From: Micrasema longulum
Lineage: Eukaryota > Arthropoda > Insecta > Trichoptera > Brachycentridae
Direction of reading: 5' to 3'
Length of the DNA stretch: 64,000 nt
NCBI GenBank assembly: GCA_022494885.1
Contig: JAGVSM010004885.1
Location: forward strand, 1 to 64,000
Shown here: in pieces, positions 31,151 to 42,179 of the stretch
Position numbering within the stretch: position 1 is the first letter of the stretch
Layout of the letters: each line of letters opens with the position of its first letter
The notes under the pieces: model-generated
What the model saw: the letters and a program-made list of their open reading frames with translations, nothing else
Databases searched by the model: none
What the model was told of the DNA's origin: nothing
Made by a program: the position numbers and the translations under genes

Positions 31151-33179
31151 ATTCATTTTTCACTCCTATAAGGTTTTTACATACATGAGAGTTATATAAA
31201 ACACGAGCATATAAGCATTTTTTTTTAATACAGTAAAACTAAATAAAATATAGAACCGTGTTAAGTTGGTATAAGAAACTATAAAAAAGGCTGAAAAAGA
31301 GAGAAAATTTTAAGTAAAACAGAATGATAAATAAACAATTTTCTCTTTTAAAAAAAAAATATTTACTCCAATTTTTTTCTTACATTACTTAGCATTCAAA
31401 CATAACATATAACAGAATAAATTAATTTTAAAAAATCTCACATAGGCATAACCTGTGCTTGGGTATACATTATTTTATCAGTGTTACGTTACAGTACGTA
31501 CACAATAAAAAAACACACTATAAATATTGTTATAAAAAAATACAAAAAATTAACCTAAAAGAACAAATAAAAGATCAATGTTTTCCAAAAAACAGTATCT
31601 CTTATAAAGTCTTGTAATTTGTTTATGAAAACATGACTATCTAGAGACTACATACCATATATAGTGAGGGTTCTATATGTTTTTCAATTTAGTAAAACTT
31701 ATATGAGCGGCATTTGAGTAGTCAAATGTTATTGTAGTAATATTTCTACTATTGGTAATTTCTGTGTTAATTAAGAATGTGATACGGTCTATGCATGTAT
31801 GTGAGGTATGTTTGGAATGTTATGTTCGCACAATATACCCCGGTAGATAGAAGGGAATGATTTATTTTTGTTAATTATCTATAAGAACTATTGTCTTCTG
31901 TTTTTACTGAATTTGGTAAAATACGATGTTCACCAAAAAAAACGTTTTTTGTAATCCAACTTGAGTGATTACAAAAAGAGTTGAGAAAGCGCAAATTGGT
32001 CAAATAAATAAGTGGAAGTGTACCAAGTATTTTTAAGTTAATAACTTATATGTAAATATAAGTTATTACATCATAATGAGGAATTCCAGCCCAACCCGGA
32101 ATTAAATTTTAAAAATGTTTTCGTGTACACGTGAATATTAAAAAAATTTGGAGTAGGATGAAATATCTCAAAAACGCACGTAAAAATAAATAAAAAATGT
32201 TAAAAATAGTATTTATTTTTATATCGTAAAAAATGACGTCACTCCTTATATCTACGTGTAGTATTTCCAGTTTCCGCTTTAAAGCCCCCGCACCTTGTAA
32301 GGAACGTTTTGACCATATAAAAAAAAGAGTATAGTTTGTATAATTTGACATTTCAACCAGAGATTATGTCAACCGTCTAGGTTTTTTTTAAATCGAAACG
32401 TTCGTAAAAACAACCATAACATAGAAATGAGTAAATTACGATCAACTAAATGAAGTAATCAAAGCAATATTCCATGGATTCTTGTCAGCTTTGTTATTGG
32501 CTGGAGAAATACAACTTACCACGGTCAGTGAAAGTAAGAACGCCAACCGTTTCATGACGTCACTACTGAAAAGTTACACACTGATTACAGTTATTTGGCG
32601 CGGTATTTAATAAATGTAACTTTAAAAAATCATATCTTTGTAAATACCGCACAAAAAAATAATATGTTTTTGCTTAGTTAAATAGTACGCTAATAGAAAA
32701 TAAATAAATTAGAAAACAGTAGAATTCCTTATTAGAACTGTTTAGTGAGCGTTTTTGGCGTTTAAGTTCGATCGCTACGCCAAAAACATAGACAGACATT
32801 TTAAGTATGTGAAGCGAATTCTATGTGAAGTAATGATAGATATCACATGATATAATACATTTTATTAGGCTTGCTTTACGCTTTAAGTACCTTATACATC
32901 ACGCAATCAGACCGCACTCGGATTGGGACTGCAGCCGTAATAAGTCTAGAAGTAATCGGGCCAAGATTAAACAGTTTGGGTCACTTTGCTAATATTTTTA
33001 CCTGTCTGATTCATAGTTCCACTAAATTTAATAATATGCTTAGTGTAATTCACCGTTTAGAGTGCGTAATTAATCTTCAGAAACAATTTTCTAGTATATT
33101 TTGTTGATACGCGGTTCGGCAAACTAAATCGTAAAATTCAAGTACTTATGCAATTATATATATACAATTATATATACAC
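31151..33179. other. Unassigned DNA with four hairpins
   Basis: No coding or repeat assignment. Perfect inverted repeats occur at 31946-31977 (11-bp arms), 32040-32067 (12-bp arms, 4-nt loop), 32600-32650 (10-bp arms) and 32751-32787 (11-bp arms). TGACGTCA occurs near 32234 and 32555. Confidence 0.5.
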
Positions 33180-33184
33180 ACAAC

Positions 33185-33425
33185 ACAACAGAGATGAAGA
33201 ACATTTTAGATAACGAAATATAGAAGTCTAGGCATCCACAGGGAAAACTCTCGCCTTTAACACAGTAGCCAGGCTCTTTATAGACCCGGGCTTGGAGGGC
33301 GAGAACTATTCACGGGCCACCCGTCACAATAGATCTTCACAGGTCGAAGTGACGTCAGAAGCTTGAATAGCACTGACCTCTACCTCTAAGAATAAGAATC
33401 TACAGGGCTTATAACCTGTAATTTA
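33185..33425 (+). repeat. Repeat G copy split by a LINE tail
   Basis: Left part AACAGAGATGAAGAACATTT to GGCATCCACAGGG; right part CTACAGGGCTTATAACCTG. The two ends of G overlap by about 9 bases, the expected duplication from insertion of the LINE piece between them. Confidence 0.75.
33242..33400 (+). mobile_element. LINE 3' UTR insertion (R1/I-like family)
   Basis: ACACAGTAGCCAGGCTCTTT, CACGGGCCACCCGTCACAAT and CACTGACCTCTACCTCTAAG match the 3' ends at 19738-20000, 31000-31150 and 47430-47690. No coding sequence, so it is strongly 5'-truncated. Flanked by CCACAGGG/CTACAGGG, a short target duplication with one change. Confidence 0.78.
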
Positions 33426-34019
33426 TTTATTAATTTATTCAAAATTACACTCGGTTCAATATTCATGAACCTATTAAGGTTTTTTAGGTTGTGCCCGTGT
33501 CAAGCCATAATATTTAACAATAAAAATTACATAGTAAAATTAATTTAATCAAATTATAATAACATGTGATGCAATAGAATAATACTTCAAAAAAACAAAT
33601 TATAAATAAAAAATAATAAAATTCCGAAGAAGATGATGTAAAAAAAATAATCAGACTTCTGTCTAAGTGTATTAAAATACAAATTATACAAATTAAGATT
33701 CATACGTAATCAAATATGCAAAATGATATAGTATCATTAAAATTAATAGAAAAAAAATATCAAAACACAATTGAAAGGATAATTAAGATATGGTTTCTAG
33801 AAGTTAACTTTATTCTGTAGTAAGAAATGAGAGTAATAAATAATATGCCAAATAGTAGTGAGTACTAAATTTAATAACACAAAAATACATAGAAAAAAAT
33901 TAAAAATATGTAAAAGCATGGAAGGAAAGCAGATTAGTCACTATCTGCTAATCTCGAACTTTAAAAAGATTGACGATCGATGTGCATCAACCAATTGCAA
34001 ACATTTTTCTAAAATACAT
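33426..34019. other. AT-rich, possible LINE 3' UTR
   Basis: TTATTTATTAATTTATTCAA followed by GGTTGTGCCCGTGTCAAGCC resembles a minus-strand LINE tail. No coding seen. Confidence 0.3.
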
Positions 34020-34205
34020 TGGCACTTGTGGAGTTTAAGTGGCCACTTTACACACTGTGTAACGTTCACCATTCTGCCTACATTTGAACATCTATATTTC
34101 TTCAATTCTTTTTTCTAGTGATGTTTGTGAAGTTAAAGAGCAGAAACCTTTATTGAGAAAAAAAAATTGTTGATGAATCCACCTGATCCAAGAGGAAGTA
34201 TAAAA
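34020..34205 (+). repeat. Repeat G, left arm of a head-to-head pair
   Basis: GTTTAAGTGGCCACTTTACA, CATTCTGCCTACATTTGAAC, GTGAAGTTAAAGAGC and CCTTTATTGAG in plus orientation. Together with the next entry it forms a long imperfect palindrome. Confidence 0.75.
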
Positions 34206-34550
34206 TTGAAAAATGTTTTCAGGCGATGCCTAGTATTTGGGTGAAATAATTTAATCAGATGAATCTCACCCACATCAATAAAGGTTTCAGCTCTTTAACT
34301 TTACAAACATCAGCAGATGGGAAAATTGAAGGCCTTTAGTTCAAATATAGGCAGAATGGTAAATGTTACACAGTGTGTAAAGCGGGGCACTGAAAACAGG
34401 TAATGACAGGTCATGAGCCCTGTAGATGCCTAGACTTATATATTCCCTTCTCTTACATTTTCTCCATCTCTGTAGTAATATGTTAATATTGTCAGCTCCC
34501 TAGAGAGTTGAATCCAGTTCTTGTCTACAAAAATTTGGACAAACTCAAAA
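34206..34550 (-). repeat. Repeat G, right arm of a head-to-head pair
   Basis: The minus strand carries the G order from CTACAGAGATGGAG (34470) to GGCATCGCCTGAAAACA (34225). Beyond 34480 on the plus strand, TTGTCTACAAAAATTTGGAC is also shared with 58240-58270, so the repeat unit extends past the inverted terminus. Confidence 0.75.
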
Positions 34551-34656
34551 AATTATTGCCTTGTACAATTATTTTTGGCAGTAGAATTTTAATAAAATTA
34601 AACACCGATTGTTCTCTGGTAAAGGGTTATAAAAAGGGCATTAAATCTGTTCAATA

Positions 34657-34977
34657 TACAGGATGTTCATTAAACCCTGTATCAGTATGAGCAAGAACAC
34701 ATATTGGCACATTAAAATATTTTTTTAGAACAAAAAAAGCAAATGGTTGCTTACTTCTTCAGTGGTGAAACGAGGAGGGAGAAGGGGGGAGTCTGATACT
34801 GCGCCGCGCTCCCCTCAGTTCTCCCCTGCAGAAGTAAACAACAATTTGTTTTTTTTAATATTTTATATTTAAAAAATTTCTTTGTTCTAAATATTTTGTA
34901 AAATATGCTAAAACGTCTTCTTGCCCATACTGATCATCGGGATTTCGGATGTGACAGGGTTTAAAGAACACCCCGTA
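34657..34977. mobile_element. Foldback MITE family B
   Basis: Ends: TACAGGATGTTCATTAAACC on the left and GGTTTAAAGAACACCCCGTA on the right, inverted repeats with TA at each side. The interior is a loose palindrome (TGGTTGCTTACTTC against GAAGTAAACAACAA) around a GC-rich centre GCGCCGCGCTCCCC. Non-coding. The family's left half reappears in the chimera at 18481. Confidence 0.82.
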
Positions 34978-34982
34978 TAGTA

Positions 34983-35504
34983 TTATTTTCCTTGTTTGGA
35001 GTTTCATTTTTTAATTGGATTAATTATATAAGGCGTATAATTGGAACAACACGTTAGCCGAGGGGGGCAATTACAAGGGCTACCTGCATTGGTAGACGGT
35101 ATACTTAACTTCTGTAATATCTTTATCAACCTGGGTATGTTCTATCGACTTTTCATCTTCATATGATCGAATCCAACCAATAAATGACGCCGAAAATTCG
35201 CTCCGCGTTCCTTACTTATTTTTTTTTTTTTTAATTCTTACTTATGTTTTAAAGAGGCTTCTGTGATAAAAAATGGCCACTTCTCGAATAAATCCTAATC
35301 AAAGGGGAAAATGCTCGCTTAAATATGATTTTTATGACTTTTGATAACTAACGAGACGGTATTCTTAACTTTTGTCTGTAATTATCTATCGAGCTATTAC
35401 AAAACCGCAATCTTACGTATCTACGTACACTCTGAAAGATAGTAAAAAAGCTTGAAAAAACAAAATAACTAAATTTTTAGCAATGTTTTTTTTTTTAATT
35501 ACAG
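34983..35504. other. Unassigned, short direct repeat
   Basis: AGACGGTATACTTAACTTCT (35094) and AGACGGTATTCTTAACTTTT (35352) are a diverged direct repeat about 260 bp apart. Nothing else was recognised. Confidence 0.4.
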
Positions 35505-35677
35505 TTTTTTTTGCACCACAACAGGCCAAGAGGCCCAATTACAATGGTAAATTCCATCACAGATCACCCAGGCTTGAGAAAAATCACATTAAATTATTGC
35601 GTTCTCACCGGGAACCGAACCCGGAACCTTCCGTGTGTCAGTCAAGCATCTTGACCACGACACCACAAAGGCCGCCA
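35505..35677 (-). mobile_element. SINE family S1, minus-strand copy
   Basis: Minus strand: GGCGGCCTTTGTGGTGTCGT, B box GGTTCGGTTCC, TGGGTGATCTGTGATGG, GGCCTCTTGGCCTGTTGTGG, poly(A). A 97-codon plus frame over it is a chance frame. Confidence 0.9.
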
Positions 35678-35999
35678 AGGCGTTTTTACGGCTATGTGCT
35701 CTTAGCTGTTACTGTACGCACACAAACATTATTCCCTACCTTCTATAACTCATTTTACAAATACAAGAGTTACTAAATACTCCACCCTGATGCTGCAAAA
35801 ATAAATTACAAATAATACAACCTTTAGTCAAAGAGGATAGGCCTACTACTCGGTTAAAGGGTACAATCTACTTCCATTTTCCATAAGGACAATTAGTAGG
35901 TACTCACAATATAATATAGCTATTAAAAAAATGATAGTGGAGGTGGGTTGCGCACGGATCGATGAGTGGATCAAGCCAAATAGGTAAAAAATTGTGTCC
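35678..35999. other. Nothing recognised
   Basis: No assignable signal. Confidence 0.3.
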
Positions 36000-36235
36000 T
36001 GTTTATGAAATTCGGTTTTCAAGTATATATGAATTCGCTATGTTTTTTATGATTATTTTAGTTTATATTGCTTAGTATGTTTAAGATGATAATTCGGTTA
36101 ATTGGATTAATTACGTTTTTTCATTATTATTATAATTTTAACTTTGTTAAATAACCCTCGGCACGGGACACCCCAGTGACATTATTCTGTATAAAAAAAT
36201 AATGCAAACATTGTTAAAGTATAAATAAATATGTT
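36000..36235 (+). repeat. Repeat H copy
   Basis: ATGTTTTTTATGATTATTTT, GGTTAATTGGATTAATTACG, CTCGGCACGGGACACCCCAG and ACATTATTCTGTATAAAAAA are collinear with 50160-50405. It ends in TATAAATAAATA, suggesting a LINE or SINE 3' UTR; no coding was found. Confidence 0.7.
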
Positions 36236-36824
36236 GATTGGCAGCATATATCCACTGCATCTAGGCGTTCGTTTTATTAAAGTGACAGTTATGTCAGAAT
36301 TTAATTCGACTTCAAAATTTACTTATTTCTCCCTCTTATTTTAAATGTGCTTTTAAGAAAAAATCTGGCCACCTCAGAACAATTAAAAAATTACAAATTA
36401 TAATTATATCAAAAATTTTAAGGTTGAACAAAATTTTTGTTACTTTTAAAAAGTAAATATGTGTACCGTAGGGTACTAAACCCGTCGGTACATACCAATT
36501 ACGTACCTCAAATCTTGAAGATAGAGCGTCAGTGTATCTTTGTAATAGCTCGGGAGAATTTATTTCTAACTATGACGTCATAATGAAGGTATGCCACTTT
36601 AGTGCGTAGATATGAGTACCGTTGCGTACGCGTCCCCTTGATACACGTACATATACATAGATTTACCTACCAATAGTTTCACTGACGTGAAAGATGACCA
36701 AATTCAACAAATTATGGGAAGAATAAATTATAATCGAGAGATATAGAGATAAAACGGCATGTATTCACTGAGAGGCTGTCGGCGTGAGAAATGAGGAAAA
36801 AAAAAGAAAAAAGATAAAACTGGG
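36236..36824. other. Nothing recognised
   Basis: TGACGTCA occurs near 36572. No assignable feature. Confidence 0.3.
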
Positions 36825-36975
36825 GCAAAATGGTAAATGTTACACAGTGTGCAAAGTGGCCACTTAAATAAGCTAATGAGAGATCTTATGCCCTGTAAAT
36901 GCCTAGACTTTCATATTCTATTCTCTAAAATGTTCTCCATCCCTGTTGTAATTTGTTGATCTCTCTTTAAGTTAT
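36825..36975 (-). repeat. Repeat G copy
   Basis: Minus strand: CAACAGGGATGGAGAACATT, AAAGTCTAGGCATTTACAGG, GTGGCCACTTTGCACACTGT. Only the first half of the unit is present. Confidence 0.75.
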
Positions 36976-37954
36976 AATTTTTAAAAACTTCGATAGCACC
37001 CTCTGTTGGCCGGTCTCGCGTTTCATACAATATTCAAGCACACACTCATTGATAATAAGTATTTACTTGTTTGACAAGTCACCGTATTTAACATTTTACA
37101 ATTTTGAAATAAATCGTAAATATTTTTTTAAGTATTGAATGAGCATGTTTCGAAATGTATTTGACTACATTAATTTAATCTAGTCAATCGCTTTGCACAT
37201 ATAAGCCACGGCTAAGCGGTTAATTACAGATTAATGACTATTATCGTGTATGGGTGTACCTGCTGCTTAATAATTTAGCGCACTTACTTAATGAAGGGAA
37301 TGATTATGTCACAATCGTATCAAATTATTTGATAAATAATGTCCATTATCATTTTGAGACAACTTCCCAGGTTTCCATTGACGTGATTAAACGCAGGTAA
37401 TACATTTAAAAACATAATTATAATAGCGGATAGTTTACAATAATTTTAAGTGCCTTACAAATGTGTGAGAGTACCTACAAAATGTTAAATGATCCATTTA
37501 TAATTAATGCAAAACCTGAAGATTTCTCTTCTCTTCTAAGCTTCATAACAGACATGAGCAACCTTTATCTAGTCTGGGCCAGATTTTGCTCCGGGTTACG
37601 GCCGGAATATCAATATGACTATTTTTAAAGCGAGAAATTAAAGCGATTCGTGACTCGAGATGTTTTGCCGGTCAGAAGATGTATTTGGCATTTTCCAAAT
37701 GAGGAGGAGAGAACATGATCTGAAATACACACAGCTGCCAAAATCAAAGCATAATCTGATATATTAAAAAAGATTAAGTACACACTTGTTTCAAACTGAT
37801 CATTGATTTAAAAACTGTTTTGTAGTCGAGAATGACATAATTTTGTTCCGCGGATTATCTCAAATACTAAACTTCTTTTGTTTTTTAAAATGAAATCAAT
37901 TCATTTGTTCAATTGAATAAAACCCTTTACATGACCGATAAATAAGTCGTCTTA
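36976..37954. other. AT-rich DNA, nothing recognised
   Basis: No assignable signal. Confidence 0.3.
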
Positions 37955-38125
37955 TGTAGCTTGCGTGGTGTAGTGGTTTAGACACTTGAATCACGCACGG
38001 AAGGTTCCGGTTTCGCTTCCCGGTGAGAACACAAAAAAATATCGCGTGATTTTTCTTAAATCTGGGTGTTCTGCGCCGTAATTCACTACTGTGAATGGGG
38101 AAAAAATGTGGCGGCCATACGGACA
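37955..38125 (+). mobile_element. SINE family S1, diverged copy
   Basis: Head GCTTGCGTGGTGTAGTGG, damaged B box GGTTTCGCTTCCCGG, body TGGGTGTTCTGCGCCGTAAT, CTACTGTGAATGGGG. It is the most diverged of the six S1 copies and lacks the GGCC end. Confidence 0.8.
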
Positions 38126-38164
38126 CAGTGGCTCAAAATTTAAAAGTAAATTCATACCGACATA

Positions 38165-38770
38165 AATCATTATCATCATCAAACCCTTATCGGCATCCTA
38201 TGATGCATAGGGCACTGCATTGTTGAATAAAATGCAATGTATCTTGATCATATATTTCAGAAAAATAAGGTTGCCAGTCTTACGCTTCAGGTGCCAGTCC
38301 AGTGCCAATAAAATCGGTAGTCAGATGGCAGAAGGAACCATCTGTATTTTTGTCTATATTTAAGTTTTCAAAAGTTTTAATTAATATTTCAGTAAATTCA
38401 CGCATAAAAAAATTGAAAAATCAGCGTCATTTAGAATGGTAATTTATTATTGAAACGCAACACTAAAATATTTTAGTTTGTGGATAAAAGTCTTGAAATT
38501 GAGACGTATTTCAGCTCTCCTGAACATTTTTGAAAATTACAGATGGTCCCTTCTGCCATCTGACTACCGAAATATTTCAATGAAAACTACTTTAAAAACA
38601 AATATTTCATGGTGACCCTCCCAGGAATCGAACCCAGGACCTCAAGTATGGAAAGCGAACGCGCCAACCACTACTCTACGAGGTTGACTTATCTATTATA
38701 TTCAAGATTTTTACCTGAGAAAAGCCATTGACCCGAAAGCACTTGTCCAGGATTCTGGATCTATTTTTAA
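38165..38770 (-). mobile_element. SINE S4, longest continuous copy
   Basis: On the minus strand, in order: a 5' extension (AGATCCAGAATCCTGGACAA to AATAAGTCAACC), a tRNA-like head (GTAGAGTAGTGGTTGGCGC A box, GGTTCGATTCC B box) at 38600-38690, a body with ATGGTTCCTTCTGCCATCTG, GCACTGGACTGGCACCTGAA and GCGTAAGACTGG, and a 3' end GTGCCCTATGCATC with ATGATGATAAT tail at 38165. About 600 bp, long for a SINE. Other pieces: 9415, 11180, 16755, 19340, 46196, 51930/52495, 60500, 61405, 63705. Confidence 0.85.
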
Positions 38771-39589
38771 AAATTTAAATCTTAAAGTAGGGCACACATA
38801 TCATACATATTGTTATGTGTGTTCTAATAATAACATTGCAAATATATTCAATTTATAAATTGTTTATCACATATGTCTTGACCATTATTTTAAATTTTGA
38901 TATGCTTTTTCTTCATAAATATTTTTTTGTTTCACTCACAGAACTGTATTTTTAATCCTCCTGGACACAGAGTATCAAAATAAAATAATTTAAAATGTAT
39001 ATTTTGCTGCCGTAAGAGATTTAGGTATGTTTTTTGGCAAAAGGGGCATTCCATGTAAAGTGAGAAAATGACAGTAAGTAAATATTTTTATTGGGTATCA
39101 TAGAGCCCTGTCCCACGACTCAAGTTTTTTTTTTTTTTTTATCCACAGCTGTTATTAAACTTTTATTTTATTAAAATATAAGTGCTCAATATTACACGCT
39201 TTACAACAGAAAAATCTCTTATTAATATTGAATAGCTCGGCTTAAATTCGAATTCAATAAAATTTGTATTTTTTACCACAAACTTTGAATTCGGGCGAAG
39301 AAATTTCAGGTTTCTGGGCCCCAAAATATTTACCTGAACATTGCAAAGCCATGACCCGGATTCAATTCCAAAATTTGTGAAAATTGATTACTGGGTTAAG
39401 ACAGAAAAATCTGAATATATACTAAAACACGTTCATAAATAATAAATAATATAATTAAATATTGTATAACTATACTCGTATAATAAATTAACTAGTATGT
39501 AGTCATGTTATTATTTTTTTGCATACAAATTTCTGCCTCAAAACAGGTTGTATCTTGTTTGGCAGACAACACATAATCCAGAGAATTTT
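38771..39589. other. AT-rich DNA, nothing recognised
   Basis: A homopolymer T tract lies near 39126. No assignable feature. Confidence 0.3.
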
Positions 39590-40320
39590 TTTATTTATTT
39601 GTTTATTTTATTGGAAAAACAAACAGTATGTACACAAATATTGTAATTTTTTTTTGTATTTAGTGTAGGACGCTCATGCACACACCAAAAAAAATGTTTA
39701 CACTTTACACAATAATTAAAATTATGTTAAATAAAAAAAATGTAAAAGAAAAGAAATAAAAAAATATTTATATAATAAGAAAGTTAAATATCTGCTTCTC
39801 TCAAAATTTCAATGATTTTTGACCTAAACTTACATATATTGATACAAAAAATATCAGCTTCGGTAAATCTATTGTTATATTGGTCGCATATTCTAGGTAT
39901 TGTAGATTGCTTCGAATAATTTGTTGAAGCGTTTTCTGTGTAAAACAGAAGATTTTGTCTTGTCGGTCTAGATGGCACACGGAATGGAAGTCTTTTAAGT
40001 AGGTTAGGAGAATCAATTTTATTATTCATTAATTTGTATAAAAATAACTGGTCTAACATTTTTCTTTGATTTTTAAGAGAATTTATTTAATGGCACTGCA
40101 TATTTTAAGCATGGTTAGATAAGTTAATGTTTAACCAATAGTCGACCTACTTTAAAAAAAAAGATGGACCCTTTCTAGTCTATTAATACTTACATTATCG
40201 TAAGGTGACCAAATAGGAGTTCAGTATTCTAGCTGGGGACAAACAAATGTTTTGTAAAGTTTTTCATATGTCTCTGCATGTTTAAATAGTTTTTATACCC
40301 GCATAAGTCCGACCATTTTA
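39590..40320 (-). pseudogene. LINE C-terminus and 3' UTR
   Basis: Minus strand: YEKLYKTFVCPQLEY, TPIWSPYDNVSINRLERVHL (the PQLEYA-like thumb motif), then an open part 39784-40059: MLDQLFLYKLMNNKIDSPNL, RVPSRPTRQNLLFYTEN, ICDQYNNR, CKFRSKIIEIL. The 3' UTR runs to the T-rich tract at 39590. Stops and frame changes break the first part. CR1/jockey-like. Confidence 0.8.
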
Positions 40321-40549
40321 TATGTTTTTTTCAGGATTGATTCAATGTGAATATAAAACATAAGTTTCGTATCACTTATCAAAACTAAGTCGCGAATTTG
40401 TTATAGAGATCGGGGTGTTATTGAAAGAGTAAGGAAAGCTGATCATAAATTGTTTGCGCGAAATTAAAAATGAGTGATATTTACTTCGTACTATTATCTT
40501 AAACATGTAGTAGATAAAGAAATTGTACTTTTTGTTAACAACAACAAAA

Positions 40550-41805
40550 ACAACAAACCATCACGCCGTTTCCCCGTAGGGGTAGGCAGACAGGATAGAA
40601 CGCCATAACACTCTATCTTGGCATACAGACCTTGCTTCCTCTACATTCATACATCTTCTCATGCATGCACGCACGCCGATTATTCCTACTTTTGACATGT
40701 CCATCTTCAAGTATTTGATGACTTGATCGTTCCATGTCTTTCTCGGTCTTCCTCGTTTTCTGCATCCATCAACATTTGCATTGTAAATATTATTAGCCGG
40801 TCTTTCACTGTCCATTCGCTCTACTTGTCCAAACCAACGAGCACCCCTTTCTTGATTCTGTCAATAATGCATGTCTCAGCCTTACACACTTCACGGATCT
40901 CGACATTTGTGCACCTATCATACATCGTTTTACCACACATTCGCCTGAGGGATCGCATTTCGACAGCATTCAACCTACTTTCATCATATTTTTCCAATTA
41001 CATACTTCGCTCCCATACATTAGAGTTGGAACTAGAACTCCGTTGTGAACTGCTAGTTTATCCTCCTGCGATAAACATTTGTTTGCCAAAGTAGATTTTA
41101 GTGCACCGTTCACCCTGTTCCCGGCACTCACCCTCCTTTCAATATCTCTATCGGCCTTTCCGTCCCTAGTAAACATACTTCCCAGGTACACAAATTCTTC
41201 TACCTGATTCAGATTATCTCCGTTCACGCTGATCTCTCATTTAGTTATATTTTCGTCCCTTTCAAAAACCATCACTTTCGATTTATCAACATTCATAAGC
41301 AAATCGCTTTTCTTGCATACATCGTAGACTTTTGTTACCAAGAATTGAAGGTCTTCTTTGCTGCTAGCAAGAAGCACGGCATCATCCGCATACAGAAGAC
41401 AGTTGACAGTTATACCACTCATTTTTGCTCCCATTCTTAAATCTTTCAGTTCTTTCATACAGTTGTCGATGTATATGTTGAACAACCATGGTGACATTAC
41501 ACATTCCTGTTTGACTCCTTTCGGAATATTAAACCACGATGTGAATGACCCATTCACCTTCACACATGCTGTGCTGTCCTTATACAGTGACGCAATAGCC
41601 CTTGTCAGGTTACCATTCACTCCATACTCCGATAAAACCTTCCACAATTTCTCTCTGTCAACTCTATCAAATTCCTTTTGCAGATCGACAAATGCGCAGA
41701 AAAGTTTCTGATGTTTAGCCAGGAACTTTTCTGTCATATTTCGCAGAGCAAATATTTGATCCATACATCCTCTTCCATTCATAAATCCACTTTGTATATA
41801 TTTTT
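40550..41805 (-). pseudogene. LINE reverse transcriptase, longest RT segment in the window
   Basis: Open frames 41237-41782, 40970-41227 and 40561-40815 together give QSGFMNGRGCMDQIFALR, AFVDLQKEFDRVDREKLW (RT motif A with catalytic D), IPKGVKQECVMSPWLFNIYI (motif B), NCLLYADDAVLLASS (catalytic YADD), FVYLGSMFTRDGKADRDIE, VPTLMYGSEVC, and RGRPRKTWNDQVIKYLK to a final W motif and YPYGETA. Only about two frame changes occur. It is truncated at 41805 before the RT fingers, and the endonuclease is missing. The 3' end (AACGGCGTGATGG, then TTG repeats) is shared with 49505-49670. RTE/jockey-like. Confidence 0.92.
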
Positions 41806-42179
41806 GTTAATAAACCGTTATTATTATTATTGTTACTATTAAATCCACAAAGACAGAGGAGTGGGATTTTCCAGTGTCCTACCAATCACAGCCATTTGAA
41901 TAATAAATTCACAGAACATATTGACTGTTTGGCATTTTCTCGAAAGCACTGAAATAAAAAAGTTCTTCGTCTTGTTTTATTTTTGTATTAAAAAAATATG
42001 AAAAAAATATTTTTACAATTTTTTTATTTATTCAGCAAAAGTCCTGCGTTAAATTGGGATACAACCTAATGGAAAGTGGGGGAATGCATATTATTAAAGA
42101 ATACTTAAAATAAAAATTATTATATAAACACCAATTTTAATAAACATTTGGAAAACACGCTTAATAATATAAATCTATA
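41806..42179. other. AT-rich DNA, nothing recognised
   Basis: An ATT microsatellite lies at about 41818-41836. Confidence 0.35.

Noticed and set aside
41358..41711. 117-codon plus-strand frame
   Set aside because: Antisense shadow of the RT frame at 41237-41782, which carries the catalytic YADD.
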